NCBI GenBank assembly: GCA_024196135.1
Contig: JAMQCK010000265.1
Location: 1 to 32,858 of the forward strand
Length of the DNA stretch: 32,858 nucleotides
DNA from: Pleurotus ostreatus/Saccharomyces cerevisiae fusant
Taxonomy: Eukaryota > Opisthokonta
Reading direction: 5' to 3'
Part shown: positions 1 to 9,450 of the stretch, one piece after another
Position numbering within the stretch: the first letter of the stretch is position 1
How the letters are laid out: the number at the start of each line of letters is the position of its first letter
The notes under the pieces: generated by a model
The model's database searches: none
The model's input: the letters and a program-made list of their open reading frames with translations, nothing else
What the model was told of the DNA's origin: nothing
Translations under genes and position numbers: made by a program

Positions 1-1120
1 TTGTTGATCATGACGATGGTTTAGATATCGGGCCTTGTCAGGGACTGTTTAGCGTTCGCATGCGGGAAACGCGGTTCTGAGCATACACTGGCCAGGGGGA
101 TAGGAACGATCCTTACAGTTCTCGGTGCCTAGCGGGGGAAGCGCGTTGGTAAACGCGTGCGCGGGCGGACGCGCCACTGGTCGAGACGCGTCCGGTGAAT
201 GGGGGTAGGCTTGCGCGGGGTAGGGGAGGTAGGGGTCCAGATGCGTGTTTGCTGTCATCGCAAGCCTCGGCGGGCTGGGTGGCGGTTGAGACCAACACGC
301 TGAGCGGTGCGCGCGTCCTTGGAGCGGAGGGCGAGCCGGAGGTTCGGCAGCGGTAAAACCACGGGCAACGCGCTCGGCCACGAGGGAAAGTCCCAGATCA
401 GAAGTTCGTGTTCCTGGGTTCCGCTGTAATTGGCTGAGCCTATAGTCATGTTCGCACGGTGATAGATGCTTGCCTGAAGGGCAAGTGCAGTTCATGAAGG
501 CGTACTCCCTGAGCTTCAACGGGCGCTGGTGTTGCGGACTGGTATCTCGGACCAAGAGGTTCTCAGATATCAGATGAGTCGCCGTGGAGCTGGGCGCCGC
601 TGCCCGCCATCGCCATCTGGTTGCGGTCGAACTGTGCGCCAAGATTCATCTCTGATGGCGTGGGCGGCGCCGTCGCCCACGCGATGGCGGGTGCCTGAAG
701 CTGCGCGCCTTCTCATCGGAACGGACTGCCTCCTCGACCTCCGTCCACGGCACGCACGAGCTTCCCCAGTTCCCCGCGCTTCTCCTCATTCAACGGTTCC
801 CGGCGGGCCGTCGCTTCAGGCGGCAGTGGCGCGGAGTTCAATAGGGCTACGCGCGCTTGTGCTGCGCGCATTCACAGAAGATGCGCCCGTTCCGGTGGCG
901 GAACACGACTGGCTGGCCGGCTCGGCGAAGGAGCTTGCCGGTGTTGGTTCGGAAGACTCCGAGCAAAGACGGTTGGGATTGAGCACAACTTCATTTTTGC
1001 TAAGACTGATATCGAGACTGGCAGCAAGAGACACACTAGGTTTTCCCTCGAGGATGACCGTCAGAGACACAACGAGAGCTTTGGTATCGTCGCGGCGCAC
1101 CTTTACAAGCTTTTGGGATG
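1..1120. other. No supported gene (left edge)
   Basis: Several open frames overlap here on both strands (for example minus 642-49 and plus 529-1185), but they are low in complexity, mostly lack an ATG with good context, overlap one another and resemble no family I know. The right end of the stretch (about 800-1120) would correspond to the region after the MYND finger of the decayed MYND copy next door, yet I cannot align it convincingly with the intact gene. I therefore leave it unannotated. Confidence 0.4.
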
Positions 1121-1125
1121 AGCAA

Positions 1126-2300
1126 TACAGAAACTCTGACGCTTTCTTGCCCCCAAAAACTTTCGTCACCTTGGAGTTCGCATAGAGTGGCTCCTTGTAC
1201 GCCTGACGGACTTCGTTGGAGTCTTCAAACCGGCGGGCGACGGGCGAGCATTCGCCGCTGTCGTGAATACTTGCACGCGAGAGCCGAAGAGTCGAGCAGC
1301 GCTTTATCTCAGTCAAGAGACCGATAGAACACGCGGGGTGCTTCAGACCAGATGGTCATAGGGATGGCGACGTCGTTCTTCAGCCGGAGAACGAGCACTT
1401 CGCAGGCGCCGCATGCCTTTGAGCGTGCTCTCAGATATCGCCCAGCCTAACAGTCAGCGAGCGGTACAAGAAGATCAGGAAGCCACATCCCAGACAGAAG
1501 CGAGATGCGCCGGAGGGTGGTGCGCGCCTTCGTCGTCGCGAGATTACGCATGATCTTCGAGTCGGTGACGATGCGCGGCGCGAGATTCAAGTAGGCTTCG
1601 AGGTGGTAGTCGACGCCGGAGCACATTCGCCTGAGGTTGAAGGGTCACGAGAAGCGCCCGATCACGATGCTGAGGAAGAGCCGGGCGCCACGCTCGCCCT
1701 CAAAAGCGCGTCGTTGCGTCCCACGTGCGGCGAGCGGCGGACGCGTCCTTGCTGTAGCAGTGCTGCTAAGTGGTCAAGAGGCCGTGCATGACGTACACAG
1801 TCGACCGGAGGTGCATCTGCATGTAAATGATGAGCGCGAGGAGGTCAGGCACGAAGTCCAGTTGCTGGAGTATGGTTGCAACTGCGAAATCGTTGACGGC
1901 GCGTGCACTTATGCGGCCCGCGAGCGGTTGGAGCATGAAGTCGTCCTGGCCGAGGATGCATGTGTCATCGTCCATATTGATGGGCATATAGCTGACGCTG
2001 TTCGATAGGCAGCGCCGAGGACGACAATATACTCACAGACGGAAGGGAGCCGCGCCAGGAGGAAGGTCATCGTTGATGTCGGCACAGAGCTTCTAGAATA
2101 TTTGCAGAGCAGCCTTAGACTTGAAATGTGGTGCGGCAGAGTTCCTACTTCCGAGGGGATGTGAGTGTATGCGGCTCGACCTGAGGCAGCCGAAGAGTGG
2201 CCGGGAGATCGGTGGCGACGGAGTTCCAGATAATAGCAGCAAGTTTCTCGAGAGTTTGGTACGCGCCAAGTAACTTCTGCCAGAGAACGCTTTTCGTATC
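1126..2300 (-). pseudogene. Decayed copy of the MYND-finger gene
   Basis: On the minus strand this stretch matches the intact MYND gene at 3164-5158 piece by piece and in the same order, but in shifting frames. The IWQKFSLAY block near the intact start matches VLWQKLLGAY near 2295-2265. The NTCLLSEDGF and ALITHIPKLNMEIASVMHRL blocks match DDTCILGQDDF and ALIIYMQMHLRSTVYVMHGL within 1987-1766. The ARRFVDFNEAHKTYKK block matches ARRFEDSNEVRQAYKE near 1220. A relic of the finger (LYCSSQK) is near 1130. The three matching pieces lie in different frames, so there are frameshifts, and the ATG of the intact gene is replaced. Similarity continues upstream into the shared promoter. I infer a dead tandem duplicate. 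Confidence 0.8.
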
Positions 2301-2810
2301 AGTGTGGTTGAAAGAGCCTAGCTGTGGCGAAAAGTTGGAGAGTTTGAATAGCACCAATTTGGAGGTGACGGTCGATGTCTAGGGTCCGCGCTTGAGTAGG
2401 TTCGGCCTTGAATGATAGTTTCGCGTCTATCAGAAAGGATACTTTGCGAACAGTCTGATTTTCAAGGAGGGAAAAGACATTGAACGCGTCGCGGGGGTTT
2501 GCTTGTGCGTGTTTGCGTTTCGTTTCCCACACCCCTTTTTCTCACGTGCACAAGTCACATGCCGCAAGTTGAACTTTGCCGTCCGCGCCGTATCTGCGAG
2601 GCGTGCCAAATGTCTTGCTGGGAAGCATCCAGTGGGAGTGCACGTACTCCGCTGTCTTCTCACGCACGCGTAGTGAGTGGAGAATGAAGGCGCATCCGAG
2701 AGGGGGACAATAGCCGTCCCCGGGGGCCGTCCAAGCGCAGACCAGCGACGGATCCTTTTCGAGCTCGACCACAAATAACTCTCACGCATGGAGCTCTCAA
2801 ACTGCATGCC

Positions 2811-2817
2811 TATAAGG
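2811..2817 (+). promoter_or_regulatory. TATA box of the dead orphan-gene copy
   Basis: TATAAGG inside TGCATGCCTATAAGGCAG, about 45 bp before the MHI start codon of the truncated copy. The same element, with nearly the same neighbours, stands at 5908 before the intact copy. It appears to be a fossil core promoter carried along by the duplication. Confidence 0.6.
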
Positions 2818-2861
2818 CAGGCGAAGTGCTCTGATTCTCTCCCGCTGAAAGCCTCACAAGC

Positions 2862-3060
2862 ATGCATATTCGTGAATACAATCATCTACTGCTAGTGGAT
2901 GCGGAGACACAGCAAATGTACACGGCACCGCAAGTTTATCAGCATACCTGATCTCATGGCTACGAGCCAAATATTATACAGGGCAATGTCGGAGTGGCGT
3001 ACACCATGCATCCTGGCGACTGGCCATTCGCAGCGATTGATAAACAAGGGTACATGCCGA
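2862..3060 (+). pseudogene. Truncated copy of the plus-strand orphan gene, with a TGA
   Basis: This is the left copy of the N-terminus of the 731-residue gene at 5966. Both start with MHI, and both carry a block ending in HPGDWP in the same register (TYAIHPGDWPWP in the intact copy, AYTMHPGDWPFA here). In this copy a TGA at 2949-2951 interrupts the frame after 29 codons; the frame is open again straight afterwards. Similarity fades near 3060, and by 3164 the sequence is already the 3' end of the next MYND gene, so at least 90 percent of the original gene is missing. Together with the MYND pseudogene to its left it forms the dead half of a tandem duplication of a divergent pair. Confidence 0.8.
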
Positions 3061-3163
3061 CTGCTATAAACGAAATTAAGCGAGTCCTGGTAGCGCCAGA
3101 TGGCATTTTCGGCGCACCTTCAGAGTCCTCCGAACCGACAAGACCGACAGTCCAAGCCCCGCC

Positions 3164-5158
3164 TCAACCTCTCCTTTCCCCCAACAAGTCCTTCCCCGAC
3201 ATCACCCCAACCTCCATCACCATCGGCTGCCCACCACTGATTCCCAACCTGACCCAAACCGCTACCATCGCTAACTGCTCCTCGCTCTCCACGATGCCCA
3301 ACTCCCTCTTCACCCGCCCCACCTCATGGTCGAAGAAGCCGTATGTGATCTCCGCATGCTCCCTCCCCGCCGCGCTCACCTTCTCCGCAACGAAGAAATC
3401 GACGAGAACAGAGCGCACACCGCGGAGCTTCCCCGATACCCCATCGCGCAGCTTGTTCGGGTCCCCATAGCGCGCGATCTGATCGCGCGCGCACACCGCG
3501 AAGAAGGCGCGGTCGGCGTAGGTAAGCCAGCTAGGCGAGAGGTCGCGTAAGCAGTAGGAATTCGGCAGATCTTGGGCGGCGACCGTGATGTCGTCGGATA
3601 GGACTATAACCAGACCTACGAGGGTTAAGGAAATTAGAAAGCAAAGTATCGTAGAGGAAGTATGCACCGTCATGATCCCGGGAACAACACGCGCGATGGG
3701 ATGAGCGCCAGTGGGCTTTTTGACAGGTTTTGGAGCAGTATAACGCCCTCGCGCAAGCGCACAGTCGGAGCTTGATCTTCTCGTTCGACCGAGGGCACTG
3801 GGACTTGTTAGCTGAGGCGAGCGAGAGGATGTCCTGCTTGAGCTCACCATCTTGTTCGCACAGGTTTGTAGGCTTGCTATATGCTTCTTATACGTCTTGT
3901 GGGCCTCATTGAAGTCTACAAACCGACGTGCGAGCGTCCGCCACTGCCGGGAGTCCTTGCACGCGATGCCCGCAGAGTCGAGCAGCCCTTTGTCGCGGAC
4001 GACCGACCGCCGAAGAGCGCGGAGTACATCAGGCCAGATGGACATAGGAATAACGGCATCGTCCATCAGCCGTACGACAAGCGCTTTGCAGTTCGCCACA
4101 TGCTCTCGAGCGGCCTCGGCGACGTCATCCAGTCTCGCAGCCAGCACACGGTTCAGGAAGACCAGGAGTCCATTGTCCAGACAGTCGACTAGCATGCATC
4201 GTGTCTGCCTTTGTCCTTCACGCCGACCGAGGATACGCCCGAGAAATTCCATCCACAGGCAGAGAACGTAGTGCTGATGAGGCTCGGCCTTCAGCCACAC
4301 GAAGACGGTCGTAGTTAGTACAGAGACGCGCACGAGCGTGATGTGCGCCTGTGTCGTCGCGAGGTTGCGCAGGAGCACAGGATCCATGGCGATGAGCGGC
4401 GCGAGTTTGGAGTAGGCCTCGAGGTGGTAGTCGTCGCCGGAGCACGTTCCCTTGGGGTTGAAAAACCACGAGAGGCGGCCGATCATGACGCCGGCGAAGA
4501 GGCCGGGGTGCTCACCCTCAAAGCGCATCAGTGCTTCCCATGCGCAGGTGGCCACGGATGCGTTCTTGCTGCAGACGAGCTGCTGGAAGGAGTAGAAGAG
4601 ACGATGCATCACGGAGGCTATCTCCATGTTGAGCTTGGGGATGTGGGTGATGAGCGCGAAGAGCTCGGGGAAAAAGTCCGGCTGCGCGAGCATGGCGTTG
4701 ACCGCGAGATCGTTGGTGACGAGGTTTTCGAGGATATCGGAGCAGATTCCGATGCGATTTGCGAGGGGCGAGCACACGAAGCCATCCTCGGAGAGAAGAC
4801 ACGTATTGTCACGCATCTTGTATGGCACGTCGAGGTCGCGGAGATTATGAGAGGCTGGGCTGAGAAAGACGATCCACTTCCAAACGGACGGAAGATGCGC
4901 AAGGAGCATCGACTGGGTAGTCGGAGGAGCATTTTTGATGTCGACACAAAACATTGAGTATATCTGTAGAGCATCCAGACTTTCGGAGATTATGTCTGCA
5001 GCTTTGCCATCGAGCGGATGTAGGGGTATGCGAGACGTGCCGATATAATGGAAGAGAAGTCGAGAGAGCGGCGGTGACAGAATGCGGAAAGGTATCTTGA
5101 GTGACTTGTCCAGTGCTGGATACGCGAGTGAGAACTTTTGCCAGATAATGCTCCTCAT
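3164..5158 (-). CDS. MYND-type zinc finger protein
   Basis: Three exons are proposed: 5158-3848, 3797-3668 and 3615-3164, giving 630 residues. Intron 3798-3847 starts GTGAGC, has a CTAAC branch site and ends CAG. Intron 3616-3667 starts GTGCAT and ends TAG; its 5' site is weak. Removing both brings a MYND finger into frame at about residues 433-475, with cysteines at 433, 438, 450, 452, 458, 462 and 475 and His471; the LYCSKTCQKAHW core is clear. The first two cysteine pairs have unusual spacing (C-x4-C, then C-x-C-x5-C). Residues 1-430 are helical with no named domain, as in many agaricomycete MYND proteins; a further 150 or so residues follow the finger. The family mostly acts in protein-protein contacts; the specific role is unknown. 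I chose the first in-frame ATG. The open frame runs on upstream to a GTG at 5602, so an extra 5' exon is possible. It is divergent from the orphan gene at 5966. Confidence 0.82.
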   Translation of the reverse strand: MRSIIWQKFSLAYPALDKSLKIPFRILSPPLSRLLFHYIGTSRIPLHPLDGKAADIISESLDALQIYSMFCVDIKNAPPTTQSMLLAHLPSVWKWIVFLSPASHNLRDLDVPYKMRDNTCLLSEDGFVCSPLANRIGICSDILENLVTNDLAVNAMLAQPDFFPELFALITHIPKLNMEIASVMHRLFYSFQQLVCSKNASVATCAWEALMRFEGEHPGLFAGVMIGRLSWFFNPKGTCSGDDYHLEAYSKLAPLIAMDPVLLRNLATTQAHITLVRVSVLTTTVFVWLKAEPHQHYVLCLWMEFLGRILGRREGQRQTRCMLVDCLDNGLLVFLNRVLAARLDDVAEAAREHVANCKALVVRLMDDAVIPMSIWPDVLRALRRSVVRDKGLLDSAGIACKDSRQWRTLARRFVDFNEAHKTYKKHIASLQTCANKMVSSSRTSSRSPQLTSPSALGRTRRSSSDCALARGRYTAPKPVKKPTGAHPIARVVPGIMTVHTSSTILCFLISLTLVGLVIVLSDDITVAAQDLPNSYCLRDLSPSWLTYADRAFFAVCARDQIARYGDPNKLRDGVSGKLRGVRSVLVDFFVAEKVSAAGREHAEITYGFFDHEVGRVKRELGIVESEEQLAMVAVWVRLGISGGQPMVMEVGVMSGKDLLGERRG

Positions 5159-5965
5159 GGTGTGCTCAAAGACCCTAGGCGCGTTGTGGAGCGGATTTGG
5201 TCGTGTCGACGCTCTCGTGAGCGTTTGAATAGATACAGCGAGGATTAGGTCAGGAGTAGATTTGGGAAATAGATTGCGAGATGACTGAGTGAAGATGGAG
5301 ACAAGGAACGACGACGTGCCAGGGCCCGCATGTGTATGTATGTATTTGCACACTGTTTCCCACGCCACTTTCTCACGTGCGCAAGTCACGCGCAAGTTGA
5401 ACTCTGTGACGCATGACTCTTGGAAAATCGCAAGATGGCAGCTGTGAGTCGAGAGAGCACGCGAACGAGACGCACAGCGAATGCTGACTAAGCGGGGTCG
5501 ACGGACGATCGGCGCTGTCTCTCTTGTCCTCGACGCCCATCTCCGCGCAGCGCCCTGCGCTTGTCCTCGTTGTATCACATTTGTTTCCCCCAACCCTCCC
5601 ACCCTCGAGTCTTGGGTCCGGTGAGTCGGAGCTCACGGATCCTCACTCGCAGAGGGAGAGCACACACTCTCTCTCTTTCCCGGCAGACGAAGCGAATGTC
5701 TTGATAAGTAGCATCTAGAGTCTTGGAGGGAGGTGTTCACTGATTTCTCTATAGTGCGGAGTGACCGCGGGTGAACCGAGCATGAAGGCGCACCCAAAAT
5801 GGGGACAATAACCGTTCCGAGGGCCGTGCATGCGCAGACCTGCTACGGATCCTTCTCGAGCTCGAGTACGTACGTCTCTCACGCAAGGGCCTTTCCTTCT
5901 GCATGCTTATAAGGCAGAGAGTATACGCGGAATGCTCATTCCCTCTCATCGCAAGACCCGCAAGC
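5159..5965. other. Shared intergenic region of the divergent pair
   Basis: About 0.8 kb between the MYND gene (leftward) and the orphan gene (rightward), presumably holding both promoters. Much of it has a counterpart upstream of the dead copies at about 2300-2860: for example the TTTCTCACGTGC and GGATCCTT..TCGAGCTCGA blocks occur in both, in the same order. No coding sequence is supported here apart from a possible unseen first exon of the MYND gene. Confidence 0.5.
5908..5914 (+). promoter_or_regulatory. TATA box of the orphan gene
   Basis: TATAAGG within GCATGCTTATAAGGCAG, 52 bp before the ATG at 5966. It is conserved at 2811 in the dead duplicate. The open frame formally begins with an ATG at 5903, which overlaps this element, so that ATG is unlikely to be transcribed; this is why the start at 5966 was chosen. 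Confidence 0.65.
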
Positions 5966-8161
5966 ATGCATATTCACAGCCATTACCTCCATCCCACTGC
6001 TAGAGGGCACGCGCAGGCAGGGCAGATGTATCTCGCGACGCAGGGGTACCATCATGGCTGCGAGCCATATCTTTTGCAGGGCGATGACGGAACAACGTAC
6101 GCCATACATCCCGGTGATTGGCCGTGGCCACCACAGCCCTTCGCATCTGGCGCCGATGCTTCCGCGTACGGCACAAACCAGGCCGCAAATGCACAATGCG
6201 CCCCCATCTATTCAATGACTCCATACTTTCCATCCCATGCGTACTATCAGCACGCTGTATCCCCCGCATTTGTGCAATATCTGCCTCAAATGCCTCAGCT
6301 CTACGCACCGCCTGCATTTGTGGCGGCGGTATCGGAATCGAATTGGTTTACGCCAGACTCGTACCATCCTGCCCAGAGCGTTCAGTCACAGACGTCTTGT
6401 GCGGAAGGTCTGAAGGCTCCCAAGCCCAAGCAACCTGACGAGGGTGTACCCAAAATCATCGTCGAGGATGAGGTCCCCGACATCGTCGTCGAAGACTGCG
6501 ACGGCGGCGATGCTCAATCATCTGGAGCTGGTTCATCCACGCCCGCCACAAACTCGTCGGACGGCACTCACCTGCATCCTCATTGGAACGAGCGCACCGC
6601 GAGCCCGTCGAATGGAACGCTCGCCCCGAGCCCGTCAGAAGGGTTGCTCGCCCCGAATCCGTCGAATGACTCGCCCGTCACTAGCCCTTCCGAAGGTCCA
6701 CGCCTGCTACATCCCTGCATTCGCGCCATAAAGTCAATCTCGTGCCACTGCACGCCGCGCGTGCCGCTCTTGAAGGACCTTTCTTCGTCCCCCACATCCC
6801 CTTTGGCGTCTCTGACAGCGCACCCATCATCCTCTACCGCTTCAGCCACTCCGAGCGCTTCACTCACTTCAACCGCTGTTGGTACCTCAGCGGCTTCCAC
6901 CGCTCCTGATATTTCCACCGCTCCTAATGTTTTCACCGCTCCTGCTCTCACCGCCCGCCCTGTCTCCTCCCCGCCCGTCATGGCCGCCGTCGTCGTGCCC
7001 ATGTTCCCCTTCTCGCCGCTTCTGCCTCAGGTGTCGCTAGGCTCTCTGAGGAGGTCGGAGGGGTCTTTCAAGGAGCGGATGCCGCTTGGATTCATTCCCG
7101 GGGCGCTGTCGCCGTGGGTGGTGGATGGGCGTGGGCTGTCTCTGCAGCCGTCGCCTGCGCAAGGTGCTGCGTCCCTGGCCGCGGGAGACTCCAAGCTCAC
7201 CCTCAACAACGAACCCCTCCCGCCCTACTCCCCCGCACCCTCCATGGGGTCTGTGACCAGTCACTGGGACGGGGAGATGCTGGTATCCGCCGATCAGGGT
7301 GAGCAAAGGCTGGCAGGAGACCCGTGGGGTCATGAGGATGCGGTCCGGCGATGGGTCGTGGAGCTTGATGAGTTCTGCCGCACGGAGAGGTGCGCGAGCA
7401 AAGCTCGGTGGCCTACTCTGGCGGAGGTCAGCAAAGTTAAGGGAGACGAAGCCGCGAAAGCCAATGATGCTGGGAAGGCCAAAGTCGACCATGCCGAAAC
7501 CGTCCAGCTTGACGACCACACCGACCTTCTCGACCGCATCCCCTGGCCCATCCTTCGCGATCTCGAATCGTCCTCGCTCGACGACCCCAACTTGTCCTCC
7601 GTCAACACCGCGGCCGAGCTCAACACGACGAAGCAAGCCCACCAACTTGACCTCGCGCGCTCCGTCACCCCCCTCTCCGTCAACCTCTTCTTCCGCGCCG
7701 CTCGCCAGGTGATGCTCAAAGATGACGCCGCTTGCCAGATGATGCTCGACGACCACACCGCGAGCCATGATACGCTCAACGACCACGCCGCGGACCGTGA
7801 TACGCCCGACGACTGCGCGTGGCGCGCGCTGCTGAGAAAGAGCCACCGTGCGTTCAGGAGGGCGAAGGAGGTGGTGGAAGAAAGGCTGAAGCAGGAAACG
7901 GAGGCGAACCTGCGCAAAATGAAGACAGACGTCAAGATGGAAGACAACAGTGACGTGGCTGGAAAAGAGGTCCATTGGAAGGATGAAGATGACGAGGTCG
8001 TCGTGTACATGGCCGGCGGTGACAAGCGAGACGAATCTGCGAAGGATGGAAGGGATGTTAAGAAGCAGGATTGGAGATGTCAGAAGCTCGAAGACAACAT
8101 GCGCGCGTTGAATGTCGTCCTCAAGACGCTGGACGTCCTGCGTCGGCTGGATGGGTATTGA
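5966..8161 (+). CDS. Orphan 731-residue low-complexity protein
   Basis: A single uninterrupted frame of 731 residues with no recognised domain. The N-terminal 150 residues are rich in His, Tyr, Pro and Gln and include the HPGDWPW block, which survives in the decayed copy at 2862. Residues of roughly 170-400 are Ser/Pro/Thr-rich, with short internal repeats (LAPSPSEG/LAPNPSND; STAPDI/STAPNV/FTAPAL). Near the end come Asp-rich repeats of the DDxxxxxDxLNDH kind, and then a highly charged, probably helical tail (AFRRAKEVVEERLKQETE). No signal peptide or membrane segment is visible. The middle looks intrinsically disordered, so a regulatory or scaffold role would fit, but that is a guess. Codon use and frame length support a real gene; the start at the second ATG is supported by the TATA box and by conservation of MHI. 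Confidence 0.72.
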   Translation: MHIHSHYLHPTARGHAQAGQMYLATQGYHHGCEPYLLQGDDGTTYAIHPGDWPWPPQPFASGADASAYGTNQAANAQCAPIYSMTPYFPSHAYYQHAVSPAFVQYLPQMPQLYAPPAFVAAVSESNWFTPDSYHPAQSVQSQTSCAEGLKAPKPKQPDEGVPKIIVEDEVPDIVVEDCDGGDAQSSGAGSSTPATNSSDGTHLHPHWNERTASPSNGTLAPSPSEGLLAPNPSNDSPVTSPSEGPRLLHPCIRAIKSISCHCTPRVPLLKDLSSSPTSPLASLTAHPSSSTASATPSASLTSTAVGTSAASTAPDISTAPNVFTAPALTARPVSSPPVMAAVVVPMFPFSPLLPQVSLGSLRRSEGSFKERMPLGFIPGALSPWVVDGRGLSLQPSPAQGAASLAAGDSKLTLNNEPLPPYSPAPSMGSVTSHWDGEMLVSADQGEQRLAGDPWGHEDAVRRWVVELDEFCRTERCASKARWPTLAEVSKVKGDEAAKANDAGKAKVDHAETVQLDDHTDLLDRIPWPILRDLESSSLDDPNLSSVNTAAELNTTKQAHQLDLARSVTPLSVNLFFRAARQVMLKDDAACQMMLDDHTASHDTLNDHAADRDTPDDCAWRALLRKSHRAFRRAKEVVEERLKQETEANLRKMKTDVKMEDNSDVAGKEVHWKDEDDEVVVYMAGGDKRDESAKDGRDVKKQDWRCQKLEDNMRALNVVLKTLDVLRRLDGY

Positions 8162-8352
8162 GGGGCAGCGGGAGAAAGGCAAATGTATAGAAATTGATGG
8201 ATTGTATTGGTTGTATACGACTGACATGCGTATCACTGTATTGACCTGGTCTATCGACTTCAGCAACATTTCCGCGACTGAAGAGACCTAACACGCACCT
8301 CTGCCCAGAACAGCAGCCACCTCAACCCAGAAACCAACGATTGAGGGGCAGC

Positions 8353-8357
8353 AAAAA
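8353..8357 (-). terminator. Pol III terminator (T5) of tRNA-Lys
   Basis: Five T on the minus strand, 5 nt past the 3' end of the tRNA gene that ends at 8363. Confidence 0.75.
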
Positions 8358-8362
8358 CGATT

Positions 8363-8452
8363 AGCCCACCGCGAGGGTCGAACTCGCAGCCTTCAGATTC
8401 CCTTGCCTAGCGCTTAAGAGTCTGACGCTCTATCCGATTGAGCTAGGCGGGC
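8363..8452 (-). tRNA. tRNA-Lys(CTT), 16-nt intron
   Basis: Minus-strand gene of 90 nt. Its parts are a 7-bp acceptor (GCCCGCC with GGTGGGC, one G-T pair), D stem GCTC/GAGC, anticodon stem TCAGA/TCTGA with loop CTCTTAA, T stem GCGAG/CTCGC with loop TTCGACC, and discriminator T as in yeast tRNA-Lys(CTT). The mature length is 74 nt. An intron of 16 nt follows the purine next to the anticodon, the canonical position for tRNA splicing. The A and B boxes are internal. Two further copies with the same exons and longer introns lie at 25851 and 26996. Confidence 0.96.
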
Positions 8453-9450
8453 GGTGAAGGGTGCTTCGCGTCCTTGGGTATGTTGCCAACAGGGGCAAGG
8501 GTGAAGGGCTCGACAAGGACGCAGGGCGCAGGGGCTTGGCGAGCCCTGCGCAGCGTGATGAGAGGCGTTCGTCGGGGAGGACGGTGGTCTTGAAGTTCGT
8601 CAGAGACTGAAGGCGATTTCGACTTCGGCGGGTAGCGATGTCGAGCGCGGAGGACAGTCGACCTTGAGGGATGTATCCGCGGGTGTTGCGACCCTAGCGG
8701 GAATGCCGACCACTCGGCTGAGCCTTGAAGATCGTCGCAGGCGGCAGTCGTAGATGATTCCAGACCGCGTTCGTAGTTGTACGCGAAGCGAGCTCGAGCG
8801 TAGACTGGCGATCTGAGGTGAAGTTAGCAAGGCGAAGCGGCGGGGCAATACGATTGCGCACCGTCCAGGTTGTGTCGTCTCTCCTCGTCCTCACTACTCC
8901 CACCTCGCCGTGGATCTTCGCCGCCGTCAAGTATTCGTCCAGAGGCGGCAGTCAAAAGAAAAAAGCCCCACGAGAGGGTGAAGACCAGAGTCCGGATGAG
9001 GTCGAGCAATGCCGACCAACTTGCGTACCGCCATCATCGCGTCCGTCATCGAACACGCCGACGTCCTGGGATTGCCAACATGAGTGTCTCATCGTCATTG
9101 GCGAGGTCGTCGTCGAGGTCAGTCCTGCGCGATGAGTTCGACATGATGAACGTTGGGAGAAAGCCAGAAGGCGGTGGGAAGGAGGTGACGTGTTCGGTCA
9201 CGCAACTGGCCAAACAAGGAAGGCATTGTTCTCGCTCCCATTGTTCTCACCTACTGTCGTATGCACGTACGCCCGCCTCGCGACTCGTGCGCCTCCTTCT
9301 CGTATATGTTCGAAATGTAAAAATCAAAGTCGATTTGTGAAGCAGAACTCATTACGATGCTAGGCTACACTACAGTAGCAACTCCGCGCGCTTTCTGGTC
9401 GCTCAGGCTGCTCAGCCGCCGCAGGCCGCGAAGTGGCAGCAACTTTCATG
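8453..9450. other. No supported gene
   Basis: About 1 kb between the tRNA-Lys gene and the small minus-strand gene. Short open frames (for example plus 8870-9340 and minus 8930-8694) overlap each other, have no recognisable domains, and are rich in Arg and Ser, as expected of chance frames in GC-rich DNA. I see no repeats or RNA genes. Confidence 0.45.

Noticed and set aside
49..642. 197-residue minus-strand frame
   Set aside because: No recognisable content, Ser/Pro/Arg-rich, and covered by other open frames; not distinguishable from chance.
5159..5602. Upstream extension of the MYND frame to 5602
   Set aside because: It begins with GTG and contains no ATG before 5158; it overlaps the region whose similarity to the dead copy looks like promoter sequence.
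7037..8269. 410-residue open frame antisense to the orphan gene
   Set aside because: It mirrors the plus-strand gene in GC-rich repetitive DNA, has no recognisable domain, and only the plus strand has the TATA box and the conserved start.
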